From Synechococcus sp. CCY 9618 (lineage in GTDB: Bacteria; Cyanobacteriota; Cyanobacteriia; PCC-6307; Cyanobiaceae), in the NCBI RefSeq assembly GCF_019038415.1, contig NZ_JAFKRG010000021.1, positions 1 to 47,636 of the forward strand: 47,636 nucleotides of DNA, written 5' to 3'. Numbering within the stretch: position 1 is the first letter of the stretch; each line of letters begins with the position of its first letter. Shown piece by piece: positions 25,863-34,957 of this stretch. Under the pieces are notes generated by a model. The model worked only from the letters and a program-made list of their open reading frames with translations. It ran no database searches and had not been told where the DNA came from. The position numbers and the translations under genes are program-made.

Positions 25863-27704
25863 TCAGGATCGCCCCCGTTGTACCGCCTCCCGGACACTTT
25901 CGCCGTTCTTCAGCGACCGTCGCAGCGCCCGGCCCAGGCGCCTTGTCTCCTTGCTCCGCGCCCGGGAGGGCCCCGGGGCGAAGCGCTGCCGCTGGTACAG
26001 GGCCACGAACGCGCCGAGGGGAGAGGCGAGGGTCGGCCGGAGCTGGGCGAGTCGTTCGGCGAAGTCGGGGAGGGTCTCCCCCGCCTGGGGTGTCACGCCC
26101 TGGTCGGCGAGAATCCGCAGGGTCCGCTCCAGTTCCAGGCGCAGGGGATCCCCGCGGCGGCGGCGGCCCAGCCAGCCCAGGCCCCCCAGGCTGGCGGCCA
26201 GGCAGAGGCCCACCGCCAGCAGCACCACCAGCCCGAGCCATTGGCGGCGGTCCCCCAGCAGCCGGCTGATCAGGGCCTCCTGCCGGTCGCGGTCGTAGCC
26301 CAGCCACCAGCGGGCCCAGGCGACATCCAGCCCCCACCACTGCTGCTGCACCCAGCCCCAGGGGCCGGTGCTTGAGCGGCTGACGCCAGCCACCGCCGCG
26401 CTGGCCAGGGGGTCGCCGTCGGCCCAGGCGGTGGGATCCACCCGGCGCCAGCCCTCCCCCTGCAGCCAGACCTCGCTCCAGGCGTGGGCATCCGCCTGCC
26501 GCAGATCCACATAGCCCGTTCCTCCCAGGGGCTGGATCCACTGCCCCCCCCGGTAGCCGCTCACCACCCGGGCCGGCACCCCGGCGGCCCGCATCAGGGT
26601 GGTGAAGGCGCTGGCGTAGTGGCCGCAGAAGCCCAGGCGCGTCTCGAACAGAAAGGAGTCCAGGGGGGCCTGGCGGGGCAGGGGACCCGGCTCCAGCGTG
26701 TAGCGGAAGGCCTGGCTGCGGAACCAGCGTTCCGCCGCGCGCAGCCGCTCACGGTCGTCGCCGAGGCGCTGCCAGCCGTCGGCCAGGGCCTCCAGGCGGG
26801 GGTTCTCCCCCCGGGGCAGGGCCAGGTTGATGGGCCGGGGGGGCTGGCTGCGCCAGTCGTCCGGGGTGGCGCTGTCGGTCAGGGCGTAGACCCGACGCTG
26901 GCTTCCCGGCGACTGGTTCAGCAGTTCGCCGTTGCGCCTCAGCCGGAGGTCCGGGGAGAGGGGCCGTCCCCTGCCGCTCCAGGGCACCGCCGCCAGGCCG
27001 CTGGGTTCGGTCAGCCAGAGCTGGATTCCCTCCCCAGGACGGGCGGGCTGCGGCGCTTCGACCGGCAGTGCCGCCGGAGGGATGCCGATCCTGGGCGTGG
27101 TGCTGCGCCAGCTCTGGCCGTCGAAGCGTTCGTGGACCAGCACCCGCCAGTAGCGCTGATCCATGGGTGCCGGACCACCGCCGCCGGGAAACGCCACCCG
27201 GGCCGCGGCGTCGCGGCTGACGCCGAGCCTGGCGATGGCGCCCGGTTCCATGGTGTCGCTGAGGCCGGTCACGGCCCCCATCCCCTGGCCCCAGCCCAGG
27301 TTGGTGAAGGGCATCATCCGGGGGAGCAGCAGGAACAGCACCAGGGCGATCGGCAGGGCGGCGAGCAGCACCTGCAGGCTGCGCCGCAGCAGCACCCTCC
27401 AGTCGGGACCAGCCCCCAGTTCCAGGGCCAGCAGGCCAGCCAGGGCGAGCAGGATGGCCAGGCCCTGCAGCAGGCTCGGACCCAGTTCGGGCTGCAGGGC
27501 CGCCAGCAGACCGGCGCAGACCAGCTGCAGCAGGGCCACCGTCCGCCGCTCCTCGATGCGCCGCGCTTCGCGCAGCTTCAGGGCCGTCAGCACGACCAGG
27601 CCGACGGCCAGCAGGCTGAGGCTGAGGGTGGGTGTCAGGCCCAGCAGACCGAGGGCCAGCAGGCCCATGGTCAGCCACTGCAGGGGAGCGGCGGCCCGGC
27701 TCAT
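25863..27704 (-). CDS. DUF3488/transglutaminase-like membrane protein
   Basis: A 613-aa membrane protein. Several transmembrane helices fill the first ~130 residues, followed by an extracytoplasmic region ending in a transglutaminase-like domain. The papain-like triad is visible as Cys360 (RLGFCGHYASAFTTLMRAAG), His407 (DAHAWSEVWL) and Asp423 (RVDPTAWAD). A further helix (about 489-512) leads into a cytoplasmic tail. This TgpA-like architecture with an adjacent DUF58 gene and MoxR ATPase is a widespread bacterial module, thought to act in assembly or quality control at the membrane; its substrate is not known. The ATG at 27704 overlaps the DUF58 stop (ATGA), so the longer upstream frame is rejected. 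Confidence 0.92.
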   Translation of the reverse strand: MSRAAAPLQWLTMGLLALGLLGLTPTLSLSLLAVGLVVLTALKLREARRIEERRTVALLQLVCAGLLAALQPELGPSLLQGLAILLALAGLLALELGAGPDWRVLLRRSLQVLLAALPIALVLFLLLPRMMPFTNLGWGQGMGAVTGLSDTMEPGAIARLGVSRDAAARVAFPGGGGPAPMDQRYWRVLVHERFDGQSWRSTTPRIGIPPAALPVEAPQPARPGEGIQLWLTEPSGLAAVPWSGRGRPLSPDLRLRRNGELLNQSPGSQRRVYALTDSATPDDWRSQPPRPINLALPRGENPRLEALADGWQRLGDDRERLRAAERWFRSQAFRYTLEPGPLPRQAPLDSFLFETRLGFCGHYASAFTTLMRAAGVPARVVSGYRGGQWIQPLGGTGYVDLRQADAHAWSEVWLQGEGWRRVDPTAWADGDPLASAAVAGVSRSSTGPWGWVQQQWWGLDVAWARWWLGYDRDRQEALISRLLGDRRQWLGLVVLLAVGLCLAASLGGLGWLGRRRRGDPLRLELERTLRILADQGVTPQAGETLPDFAERLAQLRPTLASPLGAFVALYQRQRFAPGPSRARSKETRRLGRALRRSLKNGESVREAVQRGRS

Positions 27705-28612
27705 CGGCACCAGGCCAGGGCCGCCAGGCACTGGTCGCGGTGGACCAGGCCCCGGCCCGGGCTCACGCTCTGCCCCGGGAGCTCGAGGCCGTAGCTGAGG
27801 CCCTGGCCATGCAGCCGCCAGATCCGTTCGCTCAGGTGCTCCAGGGCGTCCTCGAGGGGCACGCCGGGCTCCGGGGCCAGCAGGGGGGCCGCTTCGGGCA
27901 GATCCCGGAAGCGTTTGGTGTATTCCCCGCGACCCTGGGCCAGCAGCTTCCAAGCCAGGCGGGTGGGGCTGTCCTGGGGGCGATGGGGAGCCAGGTCCCG
28001 CCAGTCGTCGCTGCCATCCCGCTGGCTGGCAACGGCGCGCTCACCGACCAGGGGGGCGGTGGCGCTGGCCAGCAGGCGGACCGGTCCGGCCCGGCGGGCC
28101 GGGTAGATCAGCTGGCTCGCCGCCGGCTGCCAGCGGGCCCAGCAGCAGAACAGGCCCAGGGGGGCCGTGGTCTGGATCCGCAGCAGTCCCGGCCGCTGCC
28201 AGCCCCGGCCCGGTGGGCTCCAGCGCAGCAGCAGTTCATGCTCCCCCGGCGGCAGGGACAGGGGAAGGTCCGGCTCTTTCCCAGCCAGGCGCAGACGCAC
28301 CCCTTCGCTGGGCCCCGGGCAGCGCAGGCGGATCGGGTAGGCCACGGGGGCGTCGGCGAAGCCGGGAGCGGGGACGCCGCAGGACAGCTCCACGCCCTGC
28401 AGATTGAAGTGGGTGAGATGCAGGGCCAGCAGGAACAGGCTCAGCATCAGGAAGCTCAGCAGCAGCGGGCCGTTGCTCTGCATCTGGATGCCGACCACCT
28501 GCAGCAGAACGGTGCCGGCCAGCCAGAGCCAGCCGAACCGGGTCGGCAGGATGTAGAGACTGCGCATCCTGAGGCGCACCCTCTCGCCCTGCTGGGGCCT
28601 ACCGAAGTCCAT
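27701..28612 (-). CDS. DUF58 membrane protein
   Basis: A 303-aa protein with two transmembrane helices near the N-terminus (about 26-44 and 48-66). A beta-rich region follows, then the DUF58 core with DGSDDWRDLAPHRPQDSPTR and LAWKLLAQGRGEYTKRF. DUF58 proteins are related to von Willebrand A-type domains and are near-constant partners of MoxR ATPases. It sits between moxR (14-bp overlap) and the transglutaminase gene (4-bp overlap), so all three are translationally coupled. Its C-terminal part lacks an obvious intact MIDAS DxSxS motif. Confidence 0.9.
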   Translation of the reverse strand: MDFGRPQQGERVRLRMRSLYILPTRFGWLWLAGTVLLQVVGIQMQSNGPLLLSFLMLSLFLLALHLTHFNLQGVELSCGVPAPGFADAPVAYPIRLRCPGPSEGVRLRLAGKEPDLPLSLPPGEHELLLRWSPPGRGWQRPGLLRIQTTAPLGLFCCWARWQPAASQLIYPARRAGPVRLLASATAPLVGERAVASQRDGSDDWRDLAPHRPQDSPTRLAWKLLAQGRGEYTKRFRDLPEAAPLLAPEPGVPLEDALEHLSERIWRLHGQGLSYGLELPGQSVSPGRGLVHRDQCLAALAWCR

Positions 28613-29543
28613 CCACTCCTGCCTGGAGCCGCTGGCTCAGTTCCGGGTCGCTGCTGCCGCGCTGGCCACCGTCCATGCGGTGTTCGCAGACGGCGGCCAG
28701 CACCGCTTGAACATCGTCCGGAATCACATGGTCGCGGCCTTCCAGCAGTGACCAGGCCCGGGCGGCCGCCACCAGGGCCAGTCCGGCCCGGGGCGAGAGG
28801 GGATGGCCCTGGGCCGGCTGCCGCCGGCTGCGCTCCAGCAGATCGAGCACGTAGTCGAGCAGGGCGGGGCTGCAGTGCTGGTGGTCGCAGCGGTCCTGCA
28901 GCTCCAGCAGATCGGCCGGTCCGAAGGCGCGGACGATGCCATCGGGGCGTTGCCCCTCGCCCAGCAGCAGGGCGCGCTCCGCCTGGCGGGGCGGGTAGCC
29001 CAGGCTGAGGCGCATCAGGAACCGGTCCAGCTGGGATTCGGGCAGGGCCGAGGTTCCCCCCTGGTCGAGGCCGTTCTGGGTGGCGATCACCAGAAAGGGC
29101 TCGGGCAGGGCATGGCTGGTGCCGTCGACGCTCACCCGGCCGGCCGCCATGGCCTCCAGCAGCGCGCTCTGGGTGCGGGGGCTGGCCCTGTTGATCTCGT
29201 CAGCGAGCAGCACCTGGCTGAACAGCGGTCCTGGCTGGAAGTGGAAGCTGGCCTCGCCTGGATCGAACACGTTCAGACCGGTGAGATCGGCGGGCAGCAG
29301 ATCGCTGGTGAAGCTCACCCGTTTGAAGCCCAGCCCGAAACTGCGCGCCAGGGCCTCGGCCAGGGTGGTCTTGCCCATGCCGGGCAGATCCTCGATCAGC
29401 AGGTGGCCCCGGGCCAGCAGGCAGGCCAGGGCCAGCCGCACCTCATGCTCCTTGCCCAGCAGGACGCCTCCGATCGCGCTGATCACCGGTTGAAGCGGGG
29501 AGGCGGGCACGGGGGTGCGTTGGCGAGCCGAGGGCCCACCCAT
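28599..29543 (-). CDS. MoxR-family AAA+ ATPase
   Basis: A 314-aa AAA+ ATPase of the MoxR group, which act as chaperones that mature or remodel partner complexes. It has Walker A in EDLPGMGKTTLAEALA (about 51-66), Walker B in VLLADEINRASPRTQSALLE (111-130), sensor 1 ATQN (154-157) and the arginine-finger segment LPESQLDRFLMR. A C-terminal lid contains LSPRAGLALVAAARAW. It is the first gene of the module; the divergent PLP enzyme starts 56 bp away, so the promoter lies in that short gap. Confidence 0.94.
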   Translation of the reverse strand: MGGPSARQRTPVPASPLQPVISAIGGVLLGKEHEVRLALACLLARGHLLIEDLPGMGKTTLAEALARSFGLGFKRVSFTSDLLPADLTGLNVFDPGEASFHFQPGPLFSQVLLADEINRASPRTQSALLEAMAAGRVSVDGTSHALPEPFLVIATQNGLDQGGTSALPESQLDRFLMRLSLGYPPRQAERALLLGEGQRPDGIVRAFGPADLLELQDRCDHQHCSPALLDYVLDLLERSRRQPAQGHPLSPRAGLALVAAARAWSLLEGRDHVIPDDVQAVLAAVCEHRMDGGQRGSSDPELSQRLQAGVDGLR

Positions 29544-29599
29544 TGCAGCAGCCCTGCCTTCCTTCCGTGTTACAACCGCCTTAACGTTCGCTGGGGTCG

Positions 29600-30772
29600 G
29601 TGCCAGTTCAGCTCCCGGCGACGCAGGATCCCGATCCTCCCGCCCCCCATGGCGGCAACCGGCAGGCCGCCGCCGCCCGCCTGGGTTGCCGTCCGGCCGA
29701 ACTGCTCGATGCCAGTGCCTCCCTGGTGCCCTTTGGGCCGCCGCCCAGCCTGCGGCGCCTGCTCCGCCGGGCCGAGCTCACCGGTCTGCGGGATTACCCC
29801 GACCGCGACTACGCAGGCCTCCGCCAGGCCATCGCCGCCTGGCACGGCCTGGATCCGGCCATGGTGCTGCCCGGCAACGGTGCCGCCGAGCTGTTCACCT
29901 GGGCGGCCCGGGATGCGGTCCTCTGTGGGACGAATCTGCTGCCCTCGCCGGGGTTCGGGGATTACCGCCGGGCCCTGTCCTGCTGGGGCGCGGGCTGGCA
30001 GTCCCTGTCCCTGCCGAAGGTCTGGGAGGAGCCAGGTCCATGCGCCTGGCCCCTGGAGGCGGCTGCCAGCTCCGCCTCAACCGCCGGGGCCCCGGCCGGC
30101 GCTCCGGCGGTTCTGTGGCTCACCAATCCCCACAACCCCACCGGCCAGCTCTGGAGTCGGGCCTCCCTGGAACCCCTGCTGGAGCGGTACGCCCTGGTGA
30201 TCGTGGATGAGGCGTTCCTGCCGCTGGTGCCTGACGGTGAGGCCCAGTCGCTGGTGCCGCAGCTGACGGCCCACCCCAACCTGGTGGTGATCCGCAGCCT
30301 CACCAAGCTCTTCTCCATCGCGGGACTGCGGCTCGGGTACGCCCTCGGCGCCCCCGAGCGGCTTGCCCGCTGGGCCGGCTGGCGGGATCCCTGGCCCGTC
30401 AACGGTCTGGCTGCGGCGGTGGGGCAGGCCCTGATGGCCGATCAGGCCGGCCTGCGCCGCTGGCAGCAGCGGGTGCAGCGGTGGGTGGCCCTGGAGGGGC
30501 CCTGGCTGACGGCCCGGCTGGCGGAGCTGCCAGCCCTCCGGCCCCTGCCATCGGCGGCGAATTTTCTGCTGGTGCGCAGCGGCGTTCCGGGCGTTTCCCT
30601 GGATCCCCTGCGGCTGGAGCTCGAGCGCCGCCACCGGATCCTGGTGCGTGACTGCCGCTCCTTCGATGGTCTGGGGGCGGGCTGGCTGCGCATCGGGCTG
30701 CAGGACCGGGCCGGCAACCGCCGCCTCCTGCGGGCCCTGCACAGGGCCGCGTCTCTGAGCTCCTCTGGCTAG
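29600..30772 (+). CDS. PLP-dependent aminotransferase fold I (CobD/HisC-like)
   Basis: A 390-aa class I/II aminotransferase-fold enzyme, most like L-threonine-3-phosphate decarboxylase (cobalamin side chain) or histidinol-phosphate aminotransferase. The Schiff-base lysine is Lys236 in [19 protein letters not shown]; the PLP ring contacts are Asn in [10 protein letters not shown] (about 175-182) and Asp203 in [10 protein letters not shown]. The N-terminus begins with the CobC/CobD-like HGGN (17-20) and [14 protein letters not shown]. The HGGN and D-x-S-A-S segments favour CobD/CobC over HisC. No other cobalamin genes are nearby. The GTG start at 29600 is the first available. The 3' end overlaps convergent murG by 4 bp. 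Confidence 0.85.
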   Translation: MPVQLPATQDPDPPAPHGGNRQAAAARLGCRPAELLDASASLVPFGPPPSLRRLLRRAELTGLRDYPDRDYAGLRQAIAAWHGLDPAMVLPGNGAAELFTWAARDAVLCGTNLLPSPGFGDYRRALSCWGAGWQSLSLPKVWEEPGPCAWPLEAAASSASTAGAPAGAPAVLWLTNPHNPTGQLWSRASLEPLLERYALVIVDEAFLPLVPDGEAQSLVPQLTAHPNLVVIRSLTKLFSIAGLRLGYALGAPERLARWAGWRDPWPVNGLAAAVGQALMADQAGLRRWQQRVQRWVALEGPWLTARLAELPALRPLPSAANFLLVRSGVPGVSLDPLRLELERRHRILVRDCRSFDGLGAGWLRIGLQDRAGNRRLLRALHRAASLSSSG

Positions 30773-31872
30773 GGCCGCCGGGGGGCGCTTCGGGAGCGCC
30801 GGATCACCTGCACCAGCACCTGAACCAGTTGCCGGTCCGCGTCCCGAACTGCCAGGGTTTCCATCCCCCGACGCAGCTGCAGCAGCGGGTCGGCGGCGGC
30901 GGGCGCGCTCCGCAGGCGCGGGCCGAGCAACCGCCACACCGCCCGGCCCAGGGCCGCTTCTCCCGGTGCGTGCTGCCAGACGATCACCGCGCCACCCACG
31001 GCGGCGGCGGCGGCGGCGTTGGCGTCCTGGTGGTGATCGGCCGCCTGGGGGAAGGGCACCAGGATGGCGGGGGTGCCGCAGACGGCCAGCTCGCTGAGGC
31101 TGCCCGCGCCGGCCCGGCTGATGGCCAGATCGCAGTGCTGCAGGAGCCCCGGCAGATCGTCACTGAAGGCGCGTTCCACCACCCCGTCGAGGGCCGGCTG
31201 GCCGGCGTCCGGATCGTGGCTGCCGGTGAGGTGCACGACGCGGCAGCCGCTGGCCACCAGTCGCGGCAGCAGGGGCCGCACCATCCGGTTGAGGCCCAGG
31301 GCTCCCTGGCTGCCCCCCATCACCAGCAGCAGCGGCCCGGTGCCCGTCGGCACCCAGTCCGGCTGGGCCGCGGGGGAGAGGAAGGCCCGCCGCACGGGGG
31401 TGCCGCTCACCAGCGGCCGGCAGCGGGGCAGGCGATCGGCGGCCTGGGGAAGCCCCACCGCCACCCGGGAGCAGAGGGGACCCAGCAGCCGGGTCACCCG
31501 GCCGGGGATGGCGTTGCTTTCATGCAGCACCACCGGCACACCGCACCAGCGGGCGGCCAGGATGGCCGGGGCGGCGATGTAGCCGCCGCTGCTGAACACG
31601 GCCGCGATGCCCTCCCGACGGATCAGGCGGCGCATGGGCAGCACCGCCAGCAGCAGCTGAAGCAGGTTCCACAGTCGGCGCAGGCCGCGGCCCTGCAGCC
31701 CCCCCGCCCTCACCAGGTGCAGTGGGTAGCGGCTGGGAACCAGTCGGGTCTCCAGCCGGTCCGGGACCCCCACCCAGTGCACCTGCCAGTCCTCCGGGAC
31801 GGCCTCCGCCACGGCCAGGGCGGGGAAGAGGTGGCCACCCGTGCCGCTGGCGGCGATCAGCAGGGTCGGCAT
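30769..31872 (-). CDS. murG: UDP-GlcNAc:undecaprenyl-PP-MurNAc-pentapeptide transferase
   Basis: MurG makes lipid II by adding GlcNAc to lipid I on the inner face of the plasma membrane. The 367-aa GT-B enzyme has the N-terminal glycine loop ([18 protein letters not shown]), [18 protein letters not shown] and [18 protein letters not shown]. The C-terminal nucleotide-sugar region shows [12 protein letters not shown] and [20 protein letters not shown], then [17 protein letters not shown]. The start is at the ATG of [14 protein letters not shown]. Other mur genes are not adjacent. It is divergent from the exported protein at 31949. Confidence 0.97.
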   Translation of the reverse strand: MPTLLIAASGTGGHLFPALAVAEAVPEDWQVHWVGVPDRLETRLVPSRYPLHLVRAGGLQGRGLRRLWNLLQLLLAVLPMRRLIRREGIAAVFSSGGYIAAPAILAARWCGVPVVLHESNAIPGRVTRLLGPLCSRVAVGLPQAADRLPRCRPLVSGTPVRRAFLSPAAQPDWVPTGTGPLLLVMGGSQGALGLNRMVRPLLPRLVASGCRVVHLTGSHDPDAGQPALDGVVERAFSDDLPGLLQHCDLAISRAGAGSLSELAVCGTPAILVPFPQAADHHQDANAAAAAAVGGAVIVWQHAPGEAALGRAVWRLLGPRLRSAPAAADPLLQLRRGMETLAVRDADRQLVQVLVQVIRRSRSAPRRP

Positions 31873-31948
31873 GGGCGGGGGGAACGGGCGCGCCTAACTT
31901 AAAAGCCGATTCCGGTCCGCTCACCGCCGCCCCGGTTCCCCCCTCTCG
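31873..31948. promoter_or_regulatory. Short divergent promoter region
   Basis: The 76 bp between the murG and 31949 gene starts must hold both promoters. The only A/T-rich patch is CTAACTTAAAA (31894-31904), which could supply a -10 element for either direction. No clear -35 boxes are visible in the GC-rich flanks. Confidence 0.3.
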
Positions 31949-32722
31949 ATGGCCTCGCCCCGCCCGCTGCCCACTCCCTCCCCGTCCGTCCTGCTCGGCG
32001 CACTCCTGGCCACTGCGGTCGGGGCCGTCGGTGTGCCCGCCCTGGCGGCCGCCCCCAGCCCTGCCCAGCTGCAGGCCCTGGAGAGCGCCCTCAACAGCAG
32101 CTCCGAGAACGCCCTGGCCGGTCTGCTGCAGGCCGGTCCCGGACTGGATCCAGGCCTGATGGAGAGCCGCCGCCGGCTGCTGCGGCAGCAGTTCCCGGAT
32201 GCCCGCTGGCAGCTGAGCGCCGGAGCGCCCCTGCGTGACGGCCAGCCCACGGTCACCCTCAAGGTGGATGGAACCCGCCGCCAGGGGGGAACCACCTACC
32301 GGCTGGAGGCGGAACAGCAGCTGGCGCTCCAGAGCGACGGCAGCCGCATCAACGGTCAGACGGTGCTGCGCGAGCGATCTCTGCTGCGCAGTGGTGACAA
32401 GCCCTTGCCGGTGAGCCTGCTGATCCCCGATGCCGTCCTCACCGGCCAGCGCTACGACGTGGACGTGATCTTCGACGAGCCCCTCGACGGTGCCCTTGCC
32501 GCCGGTGGCATCACGGCCATCACCCCCCAGCAGCAGGCCGTCATGGCCAGTCCGAGCATGGAACTGGGCGCCCTGGGTGGCGGGGGCATCTTCAAGACGG
32601 TGCAGGCTCCCTTCACCCCCGGCTCCCAGACCTGGTCTGTGCTGCTGGTCCATCCCGACGGCATTGTCAGCGCCACCAAACGGGTGCGGGTCGTGGCCGA
32701 TCGCAAGTCGCTCGAACCCTGA
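31949..32722 (+). CDS. Exported hypothetical protein
   Basis: Unknown function. The 257-aa product has a signal peptide (about 1-35, LLGALLATAVGAVGVPALAA), a helical segment (LQALESALNSSSENALAGLL) and then a beta-rich domain with FPDARWQLSAGAPLRDGQP and VTLKVDGTRRQGGTTYRLEA. The C-terminal half (LPVSLLIPDAVLTGQRYDVD, VIFDEPLDGALAAGG) is a probable immunoglobulin-like sandwich and ends VHPDGIVSATKRVRVVADR. It lies 3 bp before the OmpR-like gene, so it is probably in the same transcript and could be an envelope partner of that system, but this is inference from position. Confidence 0.75.
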   Translation: MASPRPLPTPSPSVLLGALLATAVGAVGVPALAAAPSPAQLQALESALNSSSENALAGLLQAGPGLDPGLMESRRRLLRQQFPDARWQLSAGAPLRDGQPTVTLKVDGTRRQGGTTYRLEAEQQLALQSDGSRINGQTVLRERSLLRSGDKPLPVSLLIPDAVLTGQRYDVDVIFDEPLDGALAAGGITAITPQQQAVMASPSMELGALGGGGIFKTVQAPFTPGSQTWSVLLVHPDGIVSATKRVRVVADRKSLEP

Positions 32723-32725
32723 CCC

Positions 32726-33451
32726 ATGGGCCGACCGCATCGGATCTGGGTGGTGGACGACGATCCCGATCTGCGCCATCTGCTGTCCACCTATCTGGGG
32801 GAGCAGGGCTACGAGGTCCGTTGCATGGGGGACGGCGCCCAGATGATGGCTCGCCTCGAAGGTCAGCGTCCCGACCTGCTGGTGCTCGATCTGATGCTCC
32901 CCGGCGATGACGGCCTCACCCTCCTGCGGCGCCTGCGGGATGGGGATGACGACCTGCCGGTGCTGATGCTCACGGCCAGGGCCGATGCGGTGGATCGGAT
33001 CATCGGCCTGGAACAGGGCGCCGACGATTACCTCGCCAAACCCTTTCTGCCGCGCGAGTTGTCGGCCCGCATCGAGGCGGTGCTGCGTCGCCGGGGCAGC
33101 CTGCCAGGCGGCCTGCCCCAGCCGGACGGGGTCAGGGTCGGCTTCGGTGACCTGGAGGTGGATCTGGCGGCCCGCACCCTGGAGCGCCACGGGGAGTTCC
33201 TGGCGATCACCAGCGGTGAATTCGCCCTGCTGGCGGCCTTCGTGCAGCACCCCCACCGGCCCCTGTCACGGGAGCGGCTGGTCGAGCTGGCCCGGGGGCC
33301 CGGCAGCGACACGGACAGCCGCAGCATGGATGTGCAGGTGTCGCGGCTGCGGCGGCTGATCGAACCTGAACCGGCCCGCCCCCGCTACGTCCAGACCGTC
33401 TGGGGTTACGGCTACGTGTTCGTCCCCGATGGCAAGCCCCGTCAGTCCTGA
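32726..33451 (+). CDS. ompR: OmpR-like response regulator
   Basis: A 241-aa two-component regulator: receiver domain (about 5-120) with acidic pocket VVDDDPD, phospho-acceptor Asp55 in LLVLDLMLPGDDG, Thr/Lys switch residues (LTARADAVDR, KPFLPREL), and a winged-helix DNA-binding domain (about 135-235). The sequence is strikingly close to enterobacterial OmpR: DRIIGLEQGADDYLAKPF, SMDVQVSRLRRLIE and PRYVQTVWGYGYVFVPDG. It overlaps the sensor kinase gene by 23 bp, so the two form a pair. It is distinct from the usual cyanobacterial RpaA, RpaB and PhoB-type regulators. Confidence 0.93.
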   Translation: MGRPHRIWVVDDDPDLRHLLSTYLGEQGYEVRCMGDGAQMMARLEGQRPDLLVLDLMLPGDDGLTLLRRLRDGDDDLPVLMLTARADAVDRIIGLEQGADDYLAKPFLPRELSARIEAVLRRRGSLPGGLPQPDGVRVGFGDLEVDLAARTLERHGEFLAITSGEFALLAAFVQHPHRPLSRERLVELARGPGSDTDSRSMDVQVSRLRRLIEPEPARPRYVQTVWGYGYVFVPDGKPRQS

Positions 33452-34838
33452 TCGCTCCCCCTGGCGGCCTTCGCTCACCCGCATCCTCGGCTACCTGCTG
33501 GTGGGTACCGGTGCGGCTGCCCTCACGCTCGTGATGCTGCAGCTGCTGGTGGGGCGGCGGCTGGCCCAGCAGCAGCTGATCCAGAAGGGTTCGGAAGTGG
33601 CCTCGAATCTGTTGCTGGGGGAGGTGGCCCTGGAGCGCTTCAGCCCCAAAGTGCTCAGTCAGATCAGCGGCATGCTCCTGGTGGTGGGCACCGAGCCCGA
33701 GCCGAAGGCGACCCTGGCCGAGGTCCGCCGGGCGGACCAGAGGCTGCGCTGGCAGGCGCAGCGACTGCAGCGGGAACTGTGCCGCCGGCTGGGCCGTTGC
33801 CCCGCCGTGCGGCCGGCCCTCTCCCCCCGGCGGGGGGTGTGGGTGGAGATGGCCTCCCCCCTGGAGGCGGTGTGGCTGTTCTCCTCCCTGCCTTCGCCCC
33901 AGGGCTGGCCACCCGATCCGTTCCTGCTCTCCCTCTCCCTCGGTCTGGGGGGCCTGGGAGCGGTGCTGCTTTATCTGACGCTGGAGATCCAGCGACCCCT
34001 GCTGCGGCTGCAGGAGGCCCTCGCGGACGTGGGGGTGGAGGCCCTGCCCGAGGCCCTGCCGTCCAGGGGAGCGCCGGCCGTGCGCCAGCTGACGGCCCGT
34101 TTCAACGCCATGCTGAGGCGGCTGGAGGAGTCCGGCCGGGAGCGCACCACGATGCTGGCCGGCATCGCCCACGACCTGCGCAGTCCCCTCACCCGACTCC
34201 GGCTGCGACTGGCCCTCGCCGCCGAGGGCCCCATGGCCCCGGTGGAGCAGGAGCGGGCCCAGGCCGACATCCGCTCGATCGAACGGATCACCCGTCAGTT
34301 CCTGATCTTCGCCGGGGCCGAAGCCGGCGAGGCTCCTGTGCTGGTGCCCCTCGATGCCCTGGTGGCGGAGGCGGCGGCAGCGGTGGGAGATGTGCCCCTG
34401 GAGCTGGATCTGGAACCGCTGGTGCGGCGGGTCCGCCCCATCGGACTGGCGCGGGCGGTGGGCAATCTGCTCGACAACGCCCTGGCCTACGGCCAGCCTC
34501 CCCTGCGGGTGGTGCTCAGGTCCCTGGCAGCGGGGGAAGGGACGGGGCGATCCGCCGGCGGCGGCGGCTCCGTGGAAAGCGGCTTCGAAATCCAGGTCTG
34601 GGACTGTGGTGGCGGCATCGATCCGGAACGGTGGCAGAAGGCCATGGCGCCCTTCCAGCGGCTCGATCAGGCCAGAGGTGGTGAGGGCCACTGCGGCCTG
34701 GGCCTGGCGATCGCCGCCAAGGTGGCCCGGGACCACGGTGGTGACCTGCGGCCCCTGGCGGCGTCGGGAGGCGTCGCGGATCCGGCGGTGGGACGCTTCG
34801 CGGTGGCGCTGCGGGGCTGGCCCCTGCCGGCCCCCTGA
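33429..34838 (+). CDS. EnvZ-like sensor histidine kinase
   Basis: A 469-aa membrane histidine kinase partnered with the OmpR-like regulator. Two transmembrane helices (about 18-41 and 165-186) bracket a periplasmic loop of about 120 residues. A HAMP-like segment follows, then the dimerisation/phosphoacceptor domain with His248 in MLAGIAHDLRSPLTRLRLRL, very similar to EnvZ. The catalytic domain has the N box LLDNALAY (Asn near 350), DCGGGID (G1) and GGEGHCGLGLAIA (G2). The Asn-box and G boxes look intact, so kinase activity is likely. Which porin or envelope genes it controls cannot be told here. Start at ATG 33429, inside the regulator's 3' end. Confidence 0.9.
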   Translation: MASPVSPDRSPWRPSLTRILGYLLVGTGAAALTLVMLQLLVGRRLAQQQLIQKGSEVASNLLLGEVALERFSPKVLSQISGMLLVVGTEPEPKATLAEVRRADQRLRWQAQRLQRELCRRLGRCPAVRPALSPRRGVWVEMASPLEAVWLFSSLPSPQGWPPDPFLLSLSLGLGGLGAVLLYLTLEIQRPLLRLQEALADVGVEALPEALPSRGAPAVRQLTARFNAMLRRLEESGRERTTMLAGIAHDLRSPLTRLRLRLALAAEGPMAPVEQERAQADIRSIERITRQFLIFAGAEAGEAPVLVPLDALVAEAAAAVGDVPLELDLEPLVRRVRPIGLARAVGNLLDNALAYGQPPLRVVLRSLAAGEGTGRSAGGGGSVESGFEIQVWDCGGGIDPERWQKAMAPFQRLDQARGGEGHCGLGLAIAAKVARDHGGDLRPLAASGGVADPAVGRFAVALRGWPLPAP

Positions 34839-34957
34839 GGTCCGACAGCATCTGCGTGACCTGGACAGTCGTATCCGGTCACAGGTCGCCGGTGGCCAGT
34901 CCGAATCCCGTCACACCTGACCGTCACGATGACGATGTTTATGAATGTGTCTCCCCC

